Below are positions 1 through 6,373 of a DNA stretch of 9,543 nt, one piece after another (positions within the stretch are counted from its first letter, which is position 1; every line of letters starts with the position of its first letter). The position numbers and the translations under genes were made by a program. The notes beneath the pieces are model-generated. The model saw only the letters and a program-made list of their open reading frames with translations. It did no database searches and was not told the DNA's origin. The stretch comes from Synergistaceae bacterium (GTDB lineage: Bacteria; Synergistota; Synergistia; Synergistales; Synergistaceae): NCBI GenBank assembly GCA_031274115.1, contig JAISQP010000155.1, positions 1-9,543 on the forward strand. Direction: 5' to 3'.

Positions 1-1239
<1,239 letters not shown>

Positions 1240-1308
1240 TTATGCTTCCTCCTTATGATAGATGTTGTATTCGACGAGTTAAAAAAATCGATTAGTCAGA
1301 CAGACGCC

Positions 1309-1599
1309 TTAATTTTCGACTACCGCGAGCACGTCGCGCTCGCTCAGGATCAAGAACTCTTCGCCGTCGAGCTTTACCTCGGTTCCGGAATACTTGCTGT
1401 AGATAATCTTATCGTCAACCTTGAGGTCCATCGACTGCCTTTTGCCGTCATCATTGAGCTTCCCGGCGCCAACGGCCACGACTATCCCCTCCACCGGCTT
1501 CTCTTTCACCGTATCCGGAAGGACGAGCCCGCCCTTTGTCATTTCCTCGTGGGGCGCCGCCTTCACTACGACACGATCACCCAATGGCTTTAGTTTCAT
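1309..1599 (-). CDS. groES: 10-kDa co-chaperonin GroES
   Basis: Heptameric lid of the GroEL chamber. The 96-residue product has the normal family length. It starts MKLKPLGDRVVVKAAPHEE and carries the mobile loop that docks on GroEL (about residues 17-33, EEMTKGGLVLPDTVKEKP). It ends with the conserved GEEFLILSERDVLAVVEN. The start at 1599 is chosen because a strong Shine-Dalgarno (TAAGGAGGTT, 1607-1616) lies 7 bp upstream and the family begins with this M-(K/N)-(L/I)-(K/R)-PL motif. An in-frame ATG at 1650 would add 17 residues, but it lies inside the CIRCE operator and lacks homology. This is the first gene of the groES-groEL operon, and the groEL start follows after 69 bp. Confidence 0.98.
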   Translation of the reverse strand: MKLKPLGDRVVVKAAPHEEMTKGGLVLPDTVKEKPVEGIVVAVGAGKLNDDGKRQSMDLKVDDKIIYSKYSGTEVKLDGEEFLILSERDVLAVVEN

Positions 1600-1639
1600 C
1601 AGTATAACCTCCTTAAGAATAATTGCTTGTCTTTTTGTG

Positions 1640-1666
1640 TTAGCACTCATCGTGGTCGAGTGCTAA
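1640..1666 (-). promoter_or_regulatory. CIRCE operator (HrcA-binding inverted repeat)
   Basis: A perfect 9-bp inverted repeat, TTAGCACTC, nine spacer bases, GAGTGCTAA, matching the classic CIRCE consensus exactly. The heat-shock repressor HrcA is known to bind this element, and GroEL helps keep HrcA active. The element lies between the predicted transcription start and the groES Shine-Dalgarno sequence, so it can act as an operator and also be part of the transcript's 5' end. No hrcA gene is in this window; its presence elsewhere in the genome is inferred. Confidence 0.97.
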
Positions 1667-1679
1667 ACGCTACGAAGGA

Positions 1680-1708
1680 AGTCTAACCATTAATTGACTA
1701 ATTCTCAA
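1680..1708 (-). promoter_or_regulatory. Sigma-70-type promoter of groES-groEL
   Basis: On the minus strand, TTGAGA (1703-1708) is followed by a 17-bp spacer and TAGACT (1680-1685). The -35 box matches the TTGACA consensus at 5 of 6 positions and the -10 box matches TATAAT at 4 of 6, with optimal spacing. The start of transcription should fall near 1673, just upstream of CIRCE, which is the expected arrangement for HrcA repression. Confidence 0.7.
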
Positions 1709-1737
1709 CTCCTAATAATAAAAAATATCACTGATAA

Positions 1738-1767
1738 TTGACGCTTATATCATTTGTTCGCGATTAT
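1738..1767 (+). promoter_or_regulatory. Possible promoter towards rsmA
   Basis: TTGACG (1738-1743), an 18-bp spacer and GATTAT (1762-1767) form a plausible plus-strand sigma-70 site: 5 of 6 at -35 and 4 of 6 at -10. If used, it would give rsmA a leader of roughly 230 nt. An alternative is TTGACT (1694-1699) with TAATAA (1716-1721), or the isolated TATAAT at 1910-1915. AT-rich DNA gives such matches by chance, so confidence is low. Confidence 0.3.
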
Positions 1768-2007
1768 TCTCCTTTTTACGATGAATTACCGTCGTATGTG
1801 TATTTTTAGAGAAGCGCTGATTGAATCAGTGGTTCCTTAGGCGGGCGCCCGATCGTGGAAGTCATGAAGAACGTAAAGTACGCCGCCGCGTGCGGACTGC
1901 GGCAGGTTGTATAATCTTAGGACCTGAACGCGTCGGGTATTTATGACGCTCTCGAAATTCCGGCAGCCGGGCGCATGTCTCGGCGGAATCGCGCGAAAGG
2001 ATGCTTT

Positions 2008-2835
2008 ATGACTAATATTTTTTTCAAGAAAAACACTGACATCGGCCAGAATTTTTTGCGCGACAAGTCTGTAGTGAACTGGATGATCGAGCGAGCGAAG
2101 CTGGAGCCCTCGGACAGGGTCCTCGAGATAGGGCCTGGCGCCGGGACGCTCACGCGGGGAATTTTGGGCGCCCCGTGCGGGAGCGTCGACGCCATAGAGC
2201 TCGATACGAGGCTGAAGGGCGAACTGGAGTCACTGGCCGAATCGGATAACAGACTCACGCTGCACTGGGGGGACGCCGTCCGCTTCGACTACTCCGTCAT
2301 CACGCCTCCCACCCGAATCATCGCCAATCTCCCCTATCACATTACGACGCCGTTAATATGGACTCTGCTCGAAGCGTTTTCCGGCAAAGGGTTGAGGTAT
2401 ATGCTGCTGATGACGCAGAAGGAGGTCGCCGCCAGACTCGCCTCCGGCGCCGGGTCGCGCGGGAGCGGACCGCTCGGCGTAACGCTCTCCTGTCTCGGGG
2501 AGGTCTCAGTGGCGAGGGCGGTGCCGAGAGGAGCGTTTTCCCCGATGCCGAGGGTAGACTCGGCCATACTCGAGGCCGTGATTCTCTCCGAAAAGCCGGA
2601 CATCGCCGCGCTGCCCCGGGATAGAGCCTGGCGCCGTCTTCTCCTTGGCTCCTTCGCGCAGAGGAGAAAGACGCTGGCTAACAACTGGTCCGCCTCGTTC
2701 GGAATGTCCGGAAGCTCATCCCGGGAAGTCCTGTCGTCCCACTCGCTTTCCGCGTCCGCCCGCCCGGAGGAGCTGCCCGTCGAAACATGGCTGGCGCTGC
2801 GGCGCGACGAAAAACTCTCGGGCTTTTTGTCGTAA
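2008..2835 (+). CDS. rsmA: 16S rRNA (adenine1518-N6/adenine1519-N6)-dimethyltransferase RsmA (KsgA)
   Basis: Late 30S assembly enzyme that transfers four methyl groups from S-adenosylmethionine to two adjacent adenines near the 3' end of 16S rRNA. Its loss gives kasugamycin resistance in known bacteria. The 275-residue product matches the usual size (E. coli has 273). In order it shows the N-terminal DIGQNFLRD motif (residues 11-19), the SAM-binding motif I VLEIGPGAGTLT (38-49), the acidic ribose-contact region AIELD (62-66), the catalytic motif IV NLPYHITTPLI (107-117), FSPMPRVDSAI (177-187) and the C-terminal FAQRRKTLANN (216-226). I chose the ATG at 2008 because AAAGGA precedes it by 8 bp and the family starts just before the GQNFL motif. 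An ATG at 1975 in the same frame would add 11 unconserved residues. The gene is divergent from groES. Confidence 0.96.
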   Translation: MTNIFFKKNTDIGQNFLRDKSVVNWMIERAKLEPSDRVLEIGPGAGTLTRGILGAPCGSVDAIELDTRLKGELESLAESDNRLTLHWGDAVRFDYSVITPPTRIIANLPYHITTPLIWTLLEAFSGKGLRYMLLMTQKEVAARLASGAGSRGSGPLGVTLSCLGEVSVARAVPRGAFSPMPRVDSAILEAVILSEKPDIAALPRDRAWRRLLLGSFAQRRKTLANNWSASFGMSGSSSREVLSSHSLSASARPEELPVETWLALRRDEKLSGFLS

Positions 2836-2838
2836 CGT

Positions 2839-2868
2839 TTGGCGCGCCGAGGACAACTGTGGTACAAT
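2839..2868 (+). promoter_or_regulatory. Promoter of the C10 protease genes
   Basis: TTGGCG (2839-2844), an 18-bp spacer and TACAAT (2863-2868). The -10 is preceded by TGG, which gives the extended -10 form TG-n-TACAAT. It starts 3 bp after the rsmA stop codon and would initiate near 2875, giving the protease gene a leader of about 44 nt. The extended -10 compensates for the imperfect -35. Confidence 0.6.
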
Positions 2869-2918
2869 CATCCCGCTGAACGAAAGCGGCTCCGCCGCGA
2901 ATAATTTGGAGGTGCGTC

Positions 2919-4565
2919 ATGAAAGGTTACAAGCGTCATATTATTTTGTCGGTACTGTTCGTCCTTCTTCTCTCCGCGGCGGCGTCGGCAGCTCCAACTA
3001 CACTGACACAGGCCGAGGATATGGTGAAGGGCTGGCTGACCTATAGCGATTCCTCGCCATTTGAAAACATCGTCGGCGGCCTCTCCAGAGTTGAGGCGTA
3101 CGGAGAGAACGGAAGGGTTGCGGACCCGTCGGAGGCGTTGTATTACGCCGCGTTCCTCGAACCCTCGGGAGTCGTCCTCATACCGGCCGACGACACGCTG
3201 GAGCCCGTCACGGCGTTTGCTCCAAAGGCGGCCTCCTATGGCCCGGCGCCGAAGAACGAACTCTACGACCTGATTGGCGCAAGCATATCGATTCAGGTGA
3301 AATCGCTCCGGAGCGGATCGAGACGCGCCTCCGGCGCCTCGGAGGCGCGGGAAAAATGGGCGGATCTCATCGAACTCGGACAAAACCCCAAGAGAAGCGC
3401 GGGCCCGCTGACCGGCAATCCATCCGAGGTATGGGTCAATGCGCTGCTCAACACGGAGTGGGGTCAGGTCTCTGGAGACAATACCCCAGTGTACAACAGC
3501 GACACTCCAAAGAACTATCCGGCAGGCTGCGGCGCCGTCATGATGGCGCAGATCATGAACTACTTCGCGCACCCGAAGGTCGGCATAAAAGACATCGTCG
3601 GCGACAGGGCTTATATCGTCAGGGTAGATGGGGTGGAGGAGACACGGACGCTCCTGGGTAGCACTCGCGAGGATGGACGGTATTGGGGCGATGGTGGCGC
3701 TATTAACAATAGTGACATCGGTCGGTTGATCGCTGACGCCGCGGTCTCCATAGGGTCGAATTTTGGGCATAACGAAACGAGTTCGACGGTGAACGGGATC
3801 GCTGACGCTCTGATAAACACCTTCGGGTATTTCAGCGCCAAATTGGCCGGGGGAGGCATTAGCGGCGAGATCAACAGTCACACTCTTTCAACGATAATAA
3901 ACTCCAACCTCGACGCCGGGATGCCGGTTGGACTCGGGATCTTCGTAAAGTCCGACTTCAACTCGGGCAGTCCCACCGGACACGCTGTCGTGGTCGACGG
4001 ATACGGCTACGATTCTCTGTACGGCTCGTTTTATCATCACGTGAACATGGGATGGGGCCCCGGCTACACCGACGACAACGTATGGTGGTTCGCCCTTCCC
4101 CAGATAGCCGAATACGATATGGTAAACTCGGTCATCTACAATATTTACCCGGAGGATAGGCGTCCCGCGGCGGTCTATGGCAGAGAGATCATAAGCGGCA
4201 GGGTGATATCGAGCAACGACGTGCGCGCCTCCAGCGCGCAGGTTACGCTGCAGGGCGGCGGAATCAGAGAGACCGTCCGCGCGGCATCCGATGGCAAGTT
4301 CGTCTTTACTCAGCTTCCGTCACTGACGGCGTTCAGAATCACGACGACGCTCGCTGGGCATACCTATCCCGTCATTACCGTGACTACGGGAAATAGCGAC
4401 TCGCCTCGGGAAATGAACGACTACACGTCCAGGACGGGCAACGTCTGGAACGTCCAGATCAAGGAGGAGGACGCGGCTGGCGGCGGCTGCGGAATCGCCC
4501 AGTACCCTGTGCTGCTCGCTCTTACCGGAGTGTGCGTGATCCTTGGAAGAAAAAGAAGACGATAG
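2919..4565 (+). CDS. Secreted C10-family (streptopain-like) cysteine protease with sorting tail
   Basis: Probable exported papain-fold protease of the streptopain (SpeB) family, C10, made as a zymogen. The 548-residue precursor has a signal peptide (KGYKR, hydrophobic 8-20, likely cleavage after A22-S-A24). A propeptide-like region follows (about 26-160, including GVVLIPADDTLEPVTAF). The catalytic Cys204 lies in NYPAGCGAVMMAQIMNYF and the catalytic His355 in GHAVVVDGYGYD. HHVNMGWG (373-380) supplies the active-site Asn376. Residues about 423-515 resemble a carboxypeptidase-regulatory-like beta domain (ISGRVISS, SDGKFVFTQLP). The C-terminus GGGCG (521-525), a hydrophobic stretch and GRKRRR match a Synergist-CTERM-type sorting signal. 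Shine-Dalgarno TTGGAGGTG precedes the ATG by 5 bp. The -1 Trp seen in SpeB (HVNWGWG) is Met here. The substrate is unknown. A catalytically degenerate paralogue follows directly. Confidence 0.9.
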   Translation: MKGYKRHIILSVLFVLLLSAAASAAPTTLTQAEDMVKGWLTYSDSSPFENIVGGLSRVEAYGENGRVADPSEALYYAAFLEPSGVVLIPADDTLEPVTAFAPKAASYGPAPKNELYDLIGASISIQVKSLRSGSRRASGASEAREKWADLIELGQNPKRSAGPLTGNPSEVWVNALLNTEWGQVSGDNTPVYNSDTPKNYPAGCGAVMMAQIMNYFAHPKVGIKDIVGDRAYIVRVDGVEETRTLLGSTREDGRYWGDGGAINNSDIGRLIADAAVSIGSNFGHNETSSTVNGIADALINTFGYFSAKLAGGGISGEINSHTLSTIINSNLDAGMPVGLGIFVKSDFNSGSPTGHAVVVDGYGYDSLYGSFYHHVNMGWGPGYTDDNVWWFALPQIAEYDMVNSVIYNIYPEDRRPAAVYGREIISGRVISSNDVRASSAQVTLQGGGIRETVRAASDGKFVFTQLPSLTAFRITTTLAGHTYPVITVTTGNSDSPREMNDYTSRTGNVWNVQIKEEDAAGGGCGIAQYPVLLALTGVCVILGRKRRR

Positions 4566-4572
4566 ACGGCAA

Positions 4573-4625
4573 AGCCGCTGCCGCGCGCCGTACAAGGTCT
4601 CTTTACAACCGCGCGCGGCTCGGCT
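4573..4625 (+). repeat. GC-rich hairpin between the two C10 genes
   Basis: An inverted repeat of 14 base pairs: AGCCG (4573-4577) pairs with CGGCT (4621-4625), and GCCGCGCGC (4580-4588) pairs with GCGCGCGGC (4611-4619). A small CT/T internal loop separates the two helices and the apical loop is 22 nt. It begins 8 bp after the first protease stop codon. No T-run follows, so it is not a typical intrinsic terminator. It may stabilise the upstream mRNA end or reduce downstream expression. Confidence 0.6.
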
Positions 4626-4656
4626 GTTTCGAACCGGATAGACTGGGGTGACGCGA

Positions 4657-6291
4657 TTGACAAAGGCAAAAAAAACCTTCCTGGCGCTGTTGGCTCTTCT
4701 TTGCTTTAGCCAGGCGGCTCTTGGCGCGCCAACGACCCAGGAGCAGGCCGCCGCCGCCGTACGAGGCTGGCTCGCGTTAAACGCGGCGCCATTTGGGGAG
4801 ACCCCGGCGTTCTTCTCCAGAATCGAAAGTTTTGGCGAACGAGGCGCTGTCGCGTCATCTGCGGCGGCTTTCCACTATATCGCATACCTCGAACCGCGCG
4901 GAATTGTCATAATACCCGCGGACGACCTGCTCGAACCTATTACGGCCTACTTCCCGGAAGCGAAAACTTACGAACAGACCCCCGCGAACCCAATTTATAA
5001 AATGGTGACATCGGACTTGAAAAAACGCGTAAAGGCGCTGCACAACGAAGATTGGCAGTCACGCGGCCTGTCCGTCGCGCAAGAGCGATGGAGGCTCTTT
5101 GCCGAAGCGGAGTCCCGGGGCGGCTCAGTCCTGCCGGAAGAGATCCCGAGCGTGGACGTCAAAGTCGCCCCGCTGCTCAAGACTAGATGGGGGCAAGAGG
5201 GCGTCGAAAACGATCCGGCGTTTTACGTCTTTAATTATTACACCCCGGAACGCTGCCCGGCTGGGACTGTCGCAACCGCAACGTCTCAGATCATGAAGAA
5301 CCAGGCCTACCCTCGAATGGGCGTAGGGGTGAAGGAGTTTGGCGTCCTTGTCGGAGAGAGCGGCGTTACCGCGCTGACAAGAGGCGGTGACGGCGATGGC
5401 GGGCGATATAGCTGGGAACTCATGCCGGACGTCCCGGACGAGCGAATGAACGAAAATCAGCGCAGGGCGATAGGCGCGCTGCTGTTCGATGCCGGAATAG
5501 CGGCCGGAACAGCTTATGGAAAAGAACGCGAGGACGCGGATTTGAACGCCGCGGCGCGGGCGTTAGTCGAAACTTTTGGCTACTCGAACGCCGTCGCGCA
5601 ATCGAGACCGGGCGGATTGCCCTTGAAGCTTCTCGTAAACGCGATCAATTCAAACCTCGACGCCGGACTTCCTGTCATTCTGGGGATCGAGCGCGAGGAC
5701 GGGAATTACGCGGCGGTATCGGACGGTTACGCCTATGACGGCGACGTGATGTACTACCACGTCAATATAGGGTCTAACGGTGAGTCAAGCCTGTGGTTAG
5801 CGACTCCGGAAGTTTCCGCCGACGCCCAGATTTTCGACTCCGTCTCCCAGATTGCGTACAACATCTTCACGGAGGGCGGGGGCGAAGTGATAAGCGGTCG
5901 TGTGATCACAAGCGGCGATAAACCTATCGAAGGCGCCTTGGTGTCGATTAAGCGCCAGGACTACGCCCAGGAGACCAAGACGGACTCTGGGGGGAACTTC
6001 GCTTTTAAAAACGTCCCATCCGACTCGACGCTCCGAGTCGAAGCGCAAAAAGAGGGACTGACGCTCCAAGGGATAGACGTCGTCACGAAAAAAAGCGCGT
6101 CCGTCGGAGCAGGTAAAGAAATCCCGGAGACGGGAAATATCTGGAATGTAACGATAACCGAACAACACGTCCCCAAAAACGCCGTGAGAAGCGGAAGCGG
6201 CGGATGCGTCGTCGCCGCCCTCCCTATGCTCATACTCTTTACGGGACTCTATACGGCGTTGCGGAGGAAAAATAAAATCGCAAAAATTTGA
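4657..6291 (+). CDS. Secreted C10-family pseudoprotease (catalytic Cys and His replaced) with sorting tail
   Basis: Paralogue of the preceding gene with the same layout: signal peptide (TKAKK, hydrophobic core, cleavage near ALG-APTT), propeptide-like region (GIVIIPADDLLEPITAY), C10 fold, carboxypeptidase-regulatory-like beta domain (EVISGRVITSGD to TGNIWNVTI) and C-terminal GSGGC, hydrophobic segment and RRKNK sorting tail. The family motif is intact (CPAGTVATATSQIMK), but the nucleophile is Thr204 (codon 5266-5268, ACT) and the His position is Tyr351 (codon 5707-5709, TAC). The Asn of YYHVNIG remains, while the following GWG is GSN. Proteolysis is therefore unlikely; a binding, inhibitory or chaperone role is possible but unproven. 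I chose TTG at 4657 (544 residues) because TGGGGTGA lies 5-6 bp upstream. GTG at 4648 (547 residues) is the alternative and overlaps that ribosome-binding site. Probably co-transcribed with the upstream protease. The frame is intact, so it is not a decayed pseudogene. Confidence 0.88.
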   Translation: MTKAKKTFLALLALLCFSQAALGAPTTQEQAAAAVRGWLALNAAPFGETPAFFSRIESFGERGAVASSAAAFHYIAYLEPRGIVIIPADDLLEPITAYFPEAKTYEQTPANPIYKMVTSDLKKRVKALHNEDWQSRGLSVAQERWRLFAEAESRGGSVLPEEIPSVDVKVAPLLKTRWGQEGVENDPAFYVFNYYTPERCPAGTVATATSQIMKNQAYPRMGVGVKEFGVLVGESGVTALTRGGDGDGGRYSWELMPDVPDERMNENQRRAIGALLFDAGIAAGTAYGKEREDADLNAAARALVETFGYSNAVAQSRPGGLPLKLLVNAINSNLDAGLPVILGIEREDGNYAAVSDGYAYDGDVMYYHVNIGSNGESSLWLATPEVSADAQIFDSVSQIAYNIFTEGGGEVISGRVITSGDKPIEGALVSIKRQDYAQETKTDSGGNFAFKNVPSDSTLRVEAQKEGLTLQGIDVVTKKSASVGAGKEIPETGNIWNVTITEQHVPKNAVRSGSGGCVVAALPMLILFTGLYTALRRKNKIAKI

Positions 6292-6316
6292 CAACGCGTA
6301 AATTGTTTGATATTAT
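6288..6316 (+). promoter_or_regulatory. Near-consensus promoter of rpoB
   Basis: TTGACA (6288-6293), a 17-bp spacer and TATTAT (6311-6316). The -35 matches the consensus completely, the -10 at 5 of 6 positions, and the spacing is ideal. The -35 overlaps the TGA stop codon (6289-6291) of the upstream pseudoprotease gene. Transcription should start near 6323, giving rpoB a leader of about 50 nt. This is the strongest promoter match in the window. Confidence 0.85.
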
Positions 6317-6324
6317 TCTCTGCT

Positions 6325-6337
6325 GTACATGTTGTAC
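6325..6337. repeat. Small dyad at the predicted rpoB transcription start
   Basis: GTACA, three bases, TGTAC: a perfect 5-bp inverted repeat directly at or after the predicted start of the rpoB transcript. It could be an operator half-site pair or a small leader hairpin, or simply chance. No known binding-site consensus was recognised. Confidence 0.3.
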
Positions 6338-6356
6338 TAACCAAAAAATTCACTCA

Positions 6357-6372
6357 GGGAGGTAGTTCTCCC
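6357..6372 (+). promoter_or_regulatory. Leader hairpin containing the rpoB Shine-Dalgarno
   Basis: GGGAG (6357-6361), a 6-nt loop and CTCCC (6368-6372) can form a 5-bp stem immediately before the rpoB ATG at 6374. The 5' arm overlaps the Shine-Dalgarno sequence AGGGAGGT (6356-6363). Folding would hide the ribosome-binding site, so it may tune translation. The stem is short and no covariation evidence is available. Confidence 0.4.
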
Positions 6373-6373
6373 C

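Larger units (their letters stand above)
1667..2007. other. Intergenic region between divergent groES and rsmA
   Basis: This 341-bp stretch has no gene I can support. Its left part (about 1680-1810) is AT-rich and holds the groES promoter. From about 1830 it turns GC-rich like coding DNA, but the frames are broken by stops and the short peptides are unrecognisable. It contains a 13-bp dyad (CTGATT-G-AATCAG, 1817-1829), a 10-bp palindrome (CGGGCGCCCG, 1842-1851) and a TATAAT box (1910-1915) with no good -35 at the right distance. The rsmA reading frame stays open upstream to 1921 but has no ATG, GTG or TTG before the ATG at 1975. Confidence 0.6.

Noticed and set aside
1855..1914. Short plus-strand frame encoding MKNVKYAAACGLRQVV
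   Set aside because: Too short, weak start context and no recognisable family; kept only as part of the unexplained intergenic region.
2868..3881. A 337-codon minus-strand open frame opposite the first C10 gene
   Set aside because: The opposite strand encodes a clear signal peptide and the catalytic motifs of C10; this frame shows no motif and would start in the middle of the protease gene.
4573..4625. Intrinsic terminator between the two C10 genes
   Set aside because: The stem is strong but the loop is long and no T-run follows the 3' arm, so it was listed as a hairpin instead.
4657..6291. The second C10 gene as a decaying pseudogene
   Set aside because: The frame is open over its full length, with all domains, signal peptide and sorting tail. 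Only the catalytic positions are changed.
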